From an uncultured Clostridia bacterium (lineage in GTDB: Bacteria; Bacillota; Clostridia; Christensenellales; Aristaeellaceae), in contig CAKTXR010000072.1 of the NCBI GenBank assembly GCA_934631025.1, positions 1 through 11,622 of the forward strand: a stretch of 11,622 nucleotides of DNA, in the 5' to 3' direction. Every line of letters starts with the position of its first letter. The first letter of the stretch is position 1. Both the position numbers and the translations under genes were made by a program. Shown piece by piece: positions 1-7,200 of the stretch. The notes below the pieces were generated by a model that worked only from the letters and a program-made list of their open reading frames with translations, searched no databases and had not been told where the DNA came from.

Positions 1-322
1 TGGAAAGCAGCTGGACGCGAAGGTGAGCTGGCTATTATATCATTTCCCCGGTGCGAAGCTCACGCTGGCCACGTCCACGCCGGTGACGGTGAACGGCTCG
101 CCCGAGACGCTGAACGCCGAAAAGAATGCCGTCGTCATTGCGCGCAACGAGCAGGTGAAGGCGGTTGCGCGCCGGTACAATCTGCCGGTGGACGATCTGT
201 ACGCCGCCATGGCGGGGCATCCCGAATGGCGCAACGCGGACGGCTTCCACTACAACGAGCAGGGCACGGACGAGCAGGGCCGCCTGGTCGCGGCGTTCAT
301 ACTGGAACACATGAAGCGGTAA
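1..322 (+). CDS. SGNH/GDSL-type hydrolase, C-terminal part (5' end outside window)
   Basis: The reading frame is open from base 2 to a TAA at 320-322, giving about 106 residues of a protein whose start lies left of the window. The visible part has the look of the last third of an SGNH/GDSL esterase-lipase. It has a stretch on residue choice and timing typical of the family (ARNEQVKAVARRYNLPVDDL), followed by DGFHYNEQG, which fits the block V motif with Asp and His of the catalytic triad (D-x-x-H). The Ser of block I and the Gly/Asn blocks are not in view, so catalysis cannot be confirmed. A GTG at 23 is in frame but has no ribosome binding site and lies inside the conserved domain, so I treat it as internal. 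The stop is 14 bases before the HIT gene, so the two are probably cotranscribed. The substrate is unknown; such enzymes often deacylate sugars or lipids. Confidence 0.7.
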   Translation, partial: GKQLDAKVSWLLYHFPGAKLTLATSTPVTVNGSPETLNAEKNAVVIARNEQVKAVARRYNLPVDDLYAAMAGHPEWRNADGFHYNEQGTDEQGRLVAAFILEHMKR

Positions 323-336
323 GGAGGAAATATCAC

Positions 337-756
337 ATGGATAATACGGGATGCGCCTATTGCTTTGAAGGCGAAGCGCTGGACAAATTCGGCATCAAGA
401 TCTGCGAGCTGCCCGCGAGCAAGCTCTATCTGTTCAAGGAGCAGAGCCACAAGGGCCGCGTGATCGTGGCGCACAAAAAGCACGTCAGCGAGCTGGTCGA
501 TCTGACCGACGAGGAGCGGAACGCCTATTTCGCCGACGTCGCCCATGTGGCCAACGCGCTGCACAGGGCCTTTCACCCCGACAAGATCAATTACGGCGCG
601 TACGGCGACACCGGCTGCCATCTGCACTTCCATCTCGTGCCCAAGTATAAGGACGGCTACGAGTGGGGCGGCGTGTTCGCGATGAACCCCGGCGAGAAGT
701 ATCTCACCGATGCGGAATATGCCGATCTGATCGAGACGATCAAAGCCAATCTGTAA
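337..756 (+). CDS. HIT-family nucleotide hydrolase/transferase
   Basis: This 139-residue protein carries the histidine-triad motif as HLHFHLVPK, with His95, His97 and His99. By homology to HINT proteins, the middle His97 is the likely nucleophile that attacks the alpha phosphate of a nucleotide. The N-terminus has Cys6 and Cys9 as CxxC, which with His residues forms a structural zinc site in many HIT proteins. The length is near the usual size of bacterial HIT proteins (about 110-150). I chose the ATG at 337 because AAGGAGG at 321-327 lies at correct distance; the frame continues upstream to an ATG at 226, but that would overlap the upstream gene by almost 100 bases. HIT proteins are cytosolic and cleave nucleoside phosphoramidates or dinucleotides; the exact substrate cannot be read from sequence. 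The tail (GGVFAMNPGEKYL) differs from classic Hint, so I give no gene symbol. Confidence 0.9.
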   Translation: MDNTGCAYCFEGEALDKFGIKICELPASKLYLFKEQSHKGRVIVAHKKHVSELVDLTDEERNAYFADVAHVANALHRAFHPDKINYGAYGDTGCHLHFHLVPKYKDGYEWGGVFAMNPGEKYLTDAEYADLIETIKANL

Positions 757-763
757 GTTTTTG

Positions 764-807
764 GCGCACAATCCCGTCAAACGCTTGACTTTGGCGGGAT
801 TGTGTGC
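764..807 (+). terminator. 18-bp hairpin after the HIT gene, likely terminator
   Basis: Bases 764-781 pair with 790-807 through 18 positions, two of them G-U, around an 8-base loop. The hairpin starts 7 bases after the HIT stop codon. The tail after it (TATTCTGTATGT) holds many but scattered T residues, so it is not a classic run. The right arm doubles as the spacer of the rnpB promoter. Confidence 0.6.
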
Positions 808-813
808 TATTCT
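785..813 (+). promoter_or_regulatory. Sigma-A promoter of rnpB, embedded in the terminator hairpin
   Basis: A -35 box TTGACT (785-790) and a -10 box TATTCT (808-813) are separated by exactly 17 bases. A TG dinucleotide at 805-806 makes it an extended -10. Initiation about 7 bases downstream would fall at about 820, which matches the 5' end of the RNase P RNA deduced from its P1 helix. Confidence 0.75.
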
Positions 814-820
814 GTATGTC

Positions 821-1171
821 GGTTGTAAGGATGCCGGATGGTCGCAGGCGTTTTCACGTCTGAGGAAAGTCCGGGCACCGCAGGGCAGAGTGCCGGGCAG
901 CTCCCGGTGAAGGCGACTTTAAGGAAAGTGCAACAGAGATATACCGCGTTTCCCTTCGGGGAGGCGTAAGGGTGGAAAGGCGAGGTAAGAGCTCACCAGC
1001 GGCATGGCAACTTGTCCGCTCTGTAAACCCCACTTGGTGCAAGATTGATAAGAGGGCAGATGCGGCGGCCCGTCGCGCTCTCGGGTAATCGCTCGAGCCT
1101 GATGGCAACTTCAGGCCTAGATAGATGGCCATCTAAGACAGAACCCGGCTTACAGACATCACTTACAATCC
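821..1171 (+). ncRNA. rnpB: RNase P RNA, bacterial type A
   Basis: This is the catalytic RNA of ribonuclease P, which removes 5' leaders from tRNA precursors. Universal signature segments are present in order: GAGGAAAGTCCGGGC at 862-876, GTAAGAGCTCACCAGCG at 985-1001, the AAACCCCAC...GGTGCAAGA segment at 1025-1044, GATAGATGGCCATC at 1120-1133, and ACAGAACCCGGCTT at 1138-1151. The ends were set by the P1 helix: bases from 821 pair with the segment ending at 1171, with TTGTAAG (823-829) facing CTTACAA (1162-1168). The length of about 350 bases and the segment layout fit the ancestral type A fold rather than the type B of Bacillus. The ends are uncertain by several bases. Its own promoter and terminator make it a single-gene unit. 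Confidence 0.95.
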
Positions 1172-1185
1172 TCTGGTTTCGTCAG

Positions 1186-1212
1186 GCGGAGCGGCATAGT
1201 CGCTTCGCTTTT
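1186..1212 (+). terminator. Rho-independent terminator of rnpB
   Basis: GCGGAGCG (1186-1193) pairs with CGCTTCGC (1201-1208) with one G-U pair, a 7-base loop and then TTTT (1209-1212). It lies 14 bases after the deduced end of the RNase P RNA. Confidence 0.7.
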
Positions 1213-1263
1213 GTGCGTTTCTGCCAAAAACGCGGCCATGTTAATAATGCGTTGATTTGCCCC

Positions 1264-1292
1264 TTGATTTTTTCCTGAAAGTAGCGTATAAT
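1264..1292 (+). promoter_or_regulatory. Sigma-A promoter of the darA-holB-ricT operon
   Basis: A -35 box TTGATT (1264-1269) and a perfect -10 box TATAAT (1287-1292) are 17 bases apart. A start near 1299 would give a leader of roughly 38 bases before darA. A second TTGATT lies at 1252-1257 and is too far from the -10 to serve it. Confidence 0.85.
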
Positions 1293-1336
1293 AGAAATAA
1301 GGAAAGCCCCATAACGCAAGGAAGGGAGAACTTATC

Positions 1337-1666
1337 ATGAAACTTATTATCGCTATCGTGCAGGATGAAGACGCTTCCCGTCTGGTCAGCAGCCTCATGA
1401 ACGAGGGCTACAGCGCCACCAAGCTGGCGACCACGGGCGGCTTCCTTCGCGCCGGCAATACGACGTTGCTGCTGGGCGTTGATGAAGACCGTTTCGACGG
1501 CGCCATGAAGATTATCGAAAAGGTGTGCAAGAGCCGCAAGCAGATCGCTCCGTCCCAGACTCCCATGGCGGGCAATACGGGCGCGTATGTGCCGTATCCC
1601 ATCGAGGTTATGGTGGGTGGCGCGACGGTGTTCGTGATGAACGTCGAGCAGTTTGTCAAGCTCTGA
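1337..1666 (+). CDS. darA: Cyclic-di-AMP receptor, PII-like (DarA/YaaQ)
   Basis: The 109-residue product matches the DarA (YaaQ, PstA) family along its whole length. MKLIIAIVQDED at the start, KLATTGGFLRAGNTT at residues 29-43 and YVPYPIEVMVGGATVFV near the end are family hallmarks. DarA is a cytosolic trimer with a PII-like fold that binds c-di-AMP, a second messenger tied to potassium, turgor and wall homeostasis in Firmicutes; its downstream target is not settled. The length is the family norm. The ATG at 1337 follows GAAGGGAG at 1321-1328. It is the first gene of an operon with holB and ricT. This is the same order as in Bacillus subtilis except that yaaR is absent between darA and holB. 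The assignment is secure. Confidence 0.97.
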   Translation: MKLIIAIVQDEDASRLVSSLMNEGYSATKLATTGGFLRAGNTTLLLGVDEDRFDGAMKIIEKVCKSRKQIAPSQTPMAGNTGAYVPYPIEVMVGGATVFVMNVEQFVKL

Positions 1667-1670
1667 TCGT

Positions 1671-2612
1671 ATGACTTTTTCTGACATCATCGGGGACGTT
1701 TCAAATTATCTTCGGGAAGAGATGCACTCTTCCCGAATTGTTCATGCCTATTTATTCACGGGGCCAGCGGGCACGGGCAAGAGCACGCTGGCCGATATTT
1801 GTGCAAAGGCGCTTTTGTGCCGCGCTCAGATCGGCAGGCCGTGCGGCGTATGTCCGTCCTGTAAGCAGTTTGAAAGCGGCAATCATCCCGATTTTATCCG
1901 CGTCGAGCCGGAAAAGTCGATCTCTGTGGATGCGATCCGCGAAGTGATCGCCCGTCTCGGGGTCAAGCCCTACGAGGGCGGCCGGCACGTCGCGGTCATT
2001 CGTCAGGCCGACAAGATGACTCCGCAGGCGCAGAACGCGCTGCTCAAAACGCTCGAAACGCCGCCGGGCGAGGACGTGATCTTTCTGGTCGCGTCCAACA
2101 TGACGGCGCTTTTGCCGACGATTATTTCGCGCTGCCGCGTGGTGCGCTTCCATTATCTGGAGGAGCACGAGGCGATCGACGCGCTCGAAAAGCACGGCTT
2201 AACGCCGGAACGCGCCCGACTGCTGGCCCGGCTTTCGCAGGGCTCGGTGGGACGCGCGCTCAATATGGAAGCGTCCGAGGGCTGGTGGCAGCTGCGTGCG
2301 AAGGTCATGCGCGCGCTTGAAGGGCTGCACGAGAAGCAGGACGTGGCGGTCGCCGCGCTGCCGCTGACCGAAAATCGCGAGCAGGCGGGCGACATACTGG
2401 ACATCATGGAGCTGTACGCCCGTGATCTGATGGTGATACAGGACGCGGCCGGCGACGTTATCCAGACCGATCTGGAGGACGCGCTTCACCGGCAGCGGTT
2501 TACCGGCAGTCAAATGCTGTCGGGCATTATAGAGGCACGCAAAAGGCTGGCGGGCAACGTGGCCTGGCAGGCTGTGCTGGAAATGCTTTTTTTCGATATG
2601 GTGGGAGGATAA
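1671..2612 (+). CDS. holB: DNA polymerase III subunit delta'
   Basis: The 313-residue protein is the delta' subunit of the clamp loader, which opens the sliding clamp during replication. It has a Walker A motif GPAGTGKST at 31-39. A four-Cys zinc site follows (Cys50, 58, 61, 64), then the family block ADKMTPQAQNALLKTLETPP at 113-132, and the SRC motif at 153-155. The rest is the helical collar domain. I start at ATG 1671 because MTFSDIIG is the usual N-terminus of the family. A TTG at 1653 in the same frame would add six residues and overlap darA. There is no clear ribosome binding site before 1671, and the darA stop is only four bases upstream, so translation is probably coupled to darA. The next gene, ricT, begins five bases after the stop. 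Confidence 0.95.
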   Translation: MTFSDIIGDVSNYLREEMHSSRIVHAYLFTGPAGTGKSTLADICAKALLCRAQIGRPCGVCPSCKQFESGNHPDFIRVEPEKSISVDAIREVIARLGVKPYEGGRHVAVIRQADKMTPQAQNALLKTLETPPGEDVIFLVASNMTALLPTIISRCRVVRFHYLEEHEAIDALEKHGLTPERARLLARLSQGSVGRALNMEASEGWWQLRAKVMRALEGLHEKQDVAVAALPLTENREQAGDILDIMELYARDLMVIQDAAGDVIQTDLEDALHRQRFTGSQMLSGIIEARKRLAGNVAWQAVLEMLFFDMVGG

Positions 2613-2617
2613 TATAG

Positions 2618-3856
2618 ATGGCAACGGTTGCGGGGATCCGCTTCAGGAAAGCAGGCAAGGTTTATTATTTTGATCCGACGGGCGTGTGGCCCAATCCGGG
2701 CGATCCGGTCATCGTGGAAACGGTGCGCGGCGTGGAGATGGGCGAGACGGTGACCGGCGCGCGGGAGATTCCCGACGAGTCGCTGACCGCGCCGCTCAAG
2801 AAGATCATCCGCATGGCCACGCCGGAGGATGTGAAGCGCAGCGAGGAGTGCATCGCCAAGGAGAAAAGTGCGGTCGAAATCTGCATGCGCAAAATCGCGG
2901 CGCACAAGCTGGATATGAAGCTGGTCGACGCAGAATACACCTTCGACGGCAGCAAGCTGATCTTCTATTTCACGGCCAACGGGCGCGTCGATTTCCGCGA
3001 TCTGGTCAAGGATCTCGCGTCCGTGTTCAAAATGCGCATCGAGCTGCGCCAGATCGGCGTGCGCGACGAGGCGAAAATGCTGGGCGGGCTGGGCGCGTGC
3101 GGCCGGCCGATCTGCTGCGGCACGTTTTTGAGCGATTTTCAGCCCGTGTCCATCCGCATGGCGAAGGATCAGAGCCTGTCGCTGAATCCGGCCAAGATTT
3201 CCGGCCAGTGCGGTCGGCTCATGTGCTGCCTGAAATATGAGCAGGACAATTATGAGGTGACGCTCAAGAAGCTGCCGCGCGTGGGCAAGGAGATTCTCAC
3301 GCCCGACGGCATCGGCACGGTGACGGAAATCGGCGTGATTCGTGAAAAGGTGAAGGTGCGCCTGCGCCAGAACGACGACACCTATGATGTCCGCGAGTAT
3401 TCGCTGGACGAGGTGTGCCGGCCGGGCGAGACGCTGCCTGAGCGCGTGGCGAAGGACGAGGAAGCGCCCGAGGAGGAGATGAAGTTCTTCGCCGACGGCA
3501 TGCCTGTGCCCGCCATGTCCGAGACGCCTGCGCCCGCCGCGCCGAAGTCCCGTCCGGAGCGCAAGCTGCCGCCGCGCCCTGAAAAGAAGCCCGCTCGCGA
3601 AAACAGGGGCGGCAAGGACGACGCGAAGGAAGAGACGCAGGAGCCGGCGCGCCGCCGCTATCCGCGCCCCAAGGGCAAAAAGCAGAGCACCGAGCAGTAT
3701 TTTGAGAAAAACGGCGGCGACGCGGCGGCTAAGACCGAAGCGCCCGCTCGGCCGAACAATGCGTCCGGCAACAGAGCGGAAAGGGGACAGAAGGGCGAGA
3801 AGCCTTCCCAGATTCCGACTCAGAATGCAAAAAATGACGCGAACAGTGAACAATAA
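2618..3856 (+). CDS. ricT: PSP1-domain protein RicT (YaaT), RNA maturation factor
   Basis: Residues 1 to about 270 match RicT/YaaT. In B. subtilis it forms the RicA-RicF-RicT complex, which binds [4Fe-4S] clusters, helps RNase Y mature transcripts, and is needed for sporulation and competence. The conserved cysteines are in the PSP1 region: Cys161, 166 and 167 in GACGRPICCGTF, and Cys198, 203 and 204 in GQCGRLMCCLKYE. Some are known cluster ligands in the family. From about residue 271 to 412 the protein is a charged, Pro/Lys/Arg/Glu/Ala-rich tail without predicted fold. The B. subtilis protein is about 275 residues, so this tail is an extension. The ATG at 2618 follows GGGAGG (2603-2608). 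No terminator is seen after the tandem stops TAA-ATAA, so some transcripts may run into the ferredoxin gene. RicA and RicF are not in the window. Confidence 0.95.
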   Translation: MATVAGIRFRKAGKVYYFDPTGVWPNPGDPVIVETVRGVEMGETVTGAREIPDESLTAPLKKIIRMATPEDVKRSEECIAKEKSAVEICMRKIAAHKLDMKLVDAEYTFDGSKLIFYFTANGRVDFRDLVKDLASVFKMRIELRQIGVRDEAKMLGGLGACGRPICCGTFLSDFQPVSIRMAKDQSLSLNPAKISGQCGRLMCCLKYEQDNYEVTLKKLPRVGKEILTPDGIGTVTEIGVIREKVKVRLRQNDDTYDVREYSLDEVCRPGETLPERVAKDEEAPEEEMKFFADGMPVPAMSETPAPAAPKSRPERKLPPRPEKKPARENRGGKDDAKEETQEPARRRYPRPKGKKQSTEQYFEKNGGDAAAKTEAPARPNNASGNRAERGQKGEKPSQIPTQNAKNDANSEQ

Positions 3857-3873
3857 ATAACACAGAAATGCTG

Positions 3874-3902
3874 TTGCAATTCAGGACGGCGAATGATATA
3901 AT
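3874..3902 (+). promoter_or_regulatory. Strong sigma-A promoter of the ferredoxin gene
   Basis: TTGCAA (3874-3879) and a perfect TATAAT (3897-3902) are 17 bases apart, with TG at 3894-3895 giving an extended -10. A start near 3909 leaves a leader of about 26 bases with the ribosome binding site AAGGAGGTG at 3918-3926. Confidence 0.88.
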
Positions 3903-3934
3903 ACATACAACCAAGATAAGGAGGTGTATCTTAA

Positions 3935-4105
3935 ATGGCTTATAAGATCAGCGATGCTTGCGTGGCCTGCGGCGCTTGCGCTGCCGCGTGTCCTGTCGAG
4001 GCGATCAGCGAGGGTGATGGCAAGTACGTTATCAACCCCGAACTGTGCGTCAGCTGCGGCTCCTGCGCGGAGACCTGTCCTGTGGGCGCTCCCGAGGAGG
4101 AGTAA
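3935..4105 (+). CDS. 2[4Fe-4S] ferredoxin
   Basis: A 56-residue protein begins at ATG 3935, nine bases after AAGGAGGTG. It is short enough to be lost to a length cut-off. It is two copies of the bacterial ferredoxin motif: Cys9-x2-Cys12-x2-Cys15-x3-Cys19-Pro, and Cys38-x2-Cys41-x2-Cys44-x3-Cys48-Pro. These eight cysteines bind two [4Fe-4S] clusters. The size and spacing match clostridial-type ferredoxins, small cytosolic electron carriers for pyruvate:ferredoxin oxidoreductase, hydrogenase and nitrogen or sulfur enzymes in anaerobes. The protein is acidic at its end (PEEE). It has its own strong promoter and its own terminator, so it is probably monocistronic and highly expressed. Its redox partners are not in the window. 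Confidence 0.96.
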   Translation: MAYKISDACVACGACAAACPVEAISEGDGKYVINPELCVSCGSCAETCPVGAPEEE

Positions 4106-4120
4106 TTCTCATTGTTCCTG

Positions 4121-4147
4121 AAACCCGACCCTTTGCGGTCGGGTTTT
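4121..4147 (+). terminator. Rho-independent terminator of the ferredoxin gene
   Basis: AAACCCGACC (4121-4130) pairs perfectly with GGTCGGGTTT (4137-4146) over 10 bp with a 6-base loop, and the T run ends at 4147. It begins 15 bases after the stop codon. Confidence 0.95.
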
Positions 4148-4176
4148 GTCATATAGCAGAGAAGTTATAAATTACG

Positions 4177-4237
4177 AAAGCGTTTCAAATGATGGGCCTG
4201 CCATTCATTTCCAAACGACGCTTTGCAGGACTTTTTT
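4177..4237 (+). promoter_or_regulatory. Interrupted hairpin with T-run ahead of the SpoIID-like gene
   Basis: AAAGCG (4177-4182) faces CGCTTT (4219-4224), TTT (4183-4185) faces AAA (4213-4215), and AAATGA-TGG (4187-4195) faces CCA..TCATTT (4201-4210). Together they make an interrupted stem of about 18 pairs with small bulges. Six T residues follow at 4232-4237. It could be a second terminator or an attenuator-like leader structure. I see no convincing promoter between 4147 and 4288. Confidence 0.4.
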
Positions 4238-4288
4238 AATAAGTGTCGAATTTATGTAATGGCAATACATACAGGAGGGCCTATACCA

Positions 4289-7200
4289 ATGGTTTTACGA
4301 TCACACCCGGGATATAAATTTATAAAAAGGACGCTCAGCTTAATGCTTGCGCTTTTGCTGCTGCTGAACGTCGTATCATTCTGGCAGGGGGACGGCGCGC
4401 GGGCGGCCTCGGACGGCATGATCCGCGTCAAGCTGAGCCGACTGGGATCGCCGTCCAGTGTGACGTTCAAGACGAGCGGCGTGTATACGGTGAACGGATC
4501 TCGGCTGTCCGACGGCGCGTCGGCCACGGTGTCGCTTTCATCCGGCGTACTGACGCTCACATCGGGCGGCAAAACGCTGGCTGCCGGTACGACGATCAGC
4601 GTCAACCGGACGAGCGGCGGCACGTCGTGCGGCGTTCGCTTCACGTCGCCGTCGCTGGGCAATCTCTTCTGCGGCGATCTGATCTTTACGGCGAGCAGCG
4701 GCGCGATTCAGACGGTGCTGCGCATCTACATCGAAACGTATCTCTACGGCGTGGTGCCCTATGAAATGTCGAACAGCTTTCCCGTCGAGGCGCTCAAGGC
4801 GCAGGCCGTTTCGGCCAGAACCTACGCCATGCGCGCCAAGCGCTCGGGCGGCAGCTATGACGTGACCGACAATACGACCAGCCAGGTGTTCCGCGGCTAT
4901 ACGTCGTCCTATGCCAACGCGATTCGCGCCGTTGACGAGACGAAGGGCGTGTGCCTGATGAGCGGCGGCAGCTATGCGCAGTGCTATTATACCGCCAGCA
5001 ACGGCGGTCAGACCGAATCGGCGAAGAACATCTGGGGCGGCGGCGCGTCCTATCTGACGGTCAGGGACGATCCCTACGATTTGGAAAACCCATCCAGCAT
5101 CGTCAAGAGTACGTCCATCGCGAAGGACGGCGCGGTGATTTCTTCAGCGCTTGCGGCAAAGATTCTTCAGGCGGCGGGGCTGAGCGAGGGAAGTATCGCG
5201 AGCGTCAATGCGGCCGAGCTGCATACGCCGCGCTATGCCGCGCCGAGCCGCACTTATACCAGGCTGCGGCTGAACGTGACGTTCTTGGTAAACGGCGAGA
5301 CGCGCGTCATGGACGTCAATCTGGACACCTACGGCGAACTGGAGACGCTCTTCAGCCTGTCGATCAACAGCGGCAGCAACGAAATCGTCAGCCTGAGCGA
5401 AAGGGACGACGCGTTTGTGCTGGCTTTCCGGCGCTTCGGGCACGGCGTGGGACTGAGCCAGCGCGGCGCGCAGTGGATGGCGCTCAATTACGGCAAGAAT
5501 TACAGCGAAATTCTCGAATTTTACTATCCGGGCACGTCGCAGCAGCGTCTGTCCCTTTCGGAAAGTCTGAACGCGGGCGGTTCCGTCGAGCCGACCAGCA
5601 CGCCCGTGCCCGTTGAATCGGCGGACGGCTATACGACGCTCCAGGAGGGCGACAGCGGCGAAGCGGTCAAGGCGCTTCAGACAAAGCTCAAGGAGCTGGG
5701 CTTCTTTACCGGAACGCCGCTGGGCAATTACAAATCGCTCACCGTGGCGGCCGTGCGCGCCTATCAGGCCAAGAATGGCTTGACGGTGGACGGCGTTGCG
5801 TCGCCCGCGCTGCAAAAGCGCATTTTTGAGGAATCGGTTTCCGGCGTTACGCCCACGCCGACGCCCACGAGCGAGCCGAGCGGCGAAACGCTCAAATACG
5901 GCTCGACCGGCGAGGCGGTCAAGGCCATTCAGAGCAAGCTGAAGGAGCTGGGCTACTTTAACGGCAGCATCGGCGGCAATTATCTTGCGCAGACTGAAGC
6001 GGCGGTGAAGGCCTTCCAGAGTGCGAACGGCCTGACTGCCGACGGAATCGCCACGCCCGAGCTTCAGCAGATGATACTGGTCGCCGGCGCGACGCAAGCG
6101 CCTACGGCCACGCCCGCGCCGACCGAATCGGGTATCGCGGCGACGGTCAAGCTGGGTAACGCATCCTCGCGGCTGAATGTGCGCGCGTCGGCGAGTACGT
6201 CGTCGGCGATCAGAGGAACGCTGAAAAACGGGCAGAGCGTCACGGTGACCGGCACGAGCGGAAGCTGGAGCCAGATCACAACGGGCACGATCAGCGGCTA
6301 CGTCATGACGCAGTATCTCTCGATCGCGTCGCAGTCTACGCCCACGCCTTCGCCCGAGGTCACGCCCGCGCCGACCGACGCACCTGCGCAGAATAACACG
6401 GCGACGGTCAGGCTGGGCAATCCGTCGTCCCGACTGAACGTACGCCGCGGCCCCGGCACGAACACCGCCGTTGTGGGCACGCTGAGCCACGGCCAGCGCG
6501 TCTCGGTCATCGGCACGAGCGGAAGCTGGAGCCAGATCAGCGCCGGCACGCTGAACGGCTATGTCATGACGAGCTATCTGCAAAGTGCAAAGGCCGATTC
6601 CCCCGAAATAACGCCCGCGCCCACGGCGGAAGCGACAAATGCGCCGGACGGTGAAACGCTGAAGTACGGGTCGACCGGCGAAGCGGTCAAAACGCTCCAG
6701 CGCGCATTGCAGAAGCTGGGCTACTTTACCGGCAGCATTGGCGGCAACTATCTCAATCAGACGGAAGAGGCCGTTCGCGCCTATCAGCTGGGCAACGGGC
6801 TGACAGCCGACGGCATTGCCACGCCTGAAATCCAGCGCATGATTCTGAAGGCCGCTTCCGACATTTCGTCCGAGCATGCGCCCACGATTACGTCCGCGCC
6901 CGAAACGAGCGGCACGGCGGCGACGGTCAGGCTGGGCAATCCGTCCTCGCGGCTGAATGTCCGCGCGTCGGCCAGCACGTCTTCGTCGATCGTCGGCACG
7001 CTCAGCCATGGCCAGAGCGTCGTCATAACCGGCGAGAGCGGCGCGTGGAGCCGCATCACTGCGGGAAAAATCAGCGGCTACGTCATGACGCAGTATCTGC
7101 GCACGGGCAGCGTGCCGGCTGCCGAGCCGACCGCTCAGCCGACGACCCAGCCGACGGCTGCGCCCGAGACGGACGATGAAACGCTGAAGTACGGCTCGAC

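Noticed and set aside
1215..1232. GCGTTT...AAACGC hairpin after the rnpB terminator
   Set aside because: It is short, has no T tract and is not needed given the preceding terminator.
854..1278. Short open frames on both strands over the RNase P RNA
   Set aside because: The RNA signatures explain this region; the frames have no protein character.
1653..1670. TTG at 1653 as an alternative holB start
   Set aside because: It overlaps darA, lacks a ribosome binding site and adds residues not seen in the family; ATG 1671 gives the usual N-terminus.
2510..3853. Open frame of 447 codons on the minus strand opposite ricT
   Set aside because: It is rich in Arg, His, Leu and Ala with no domain, and the plus strand carries the well-conserved ricT and holB.
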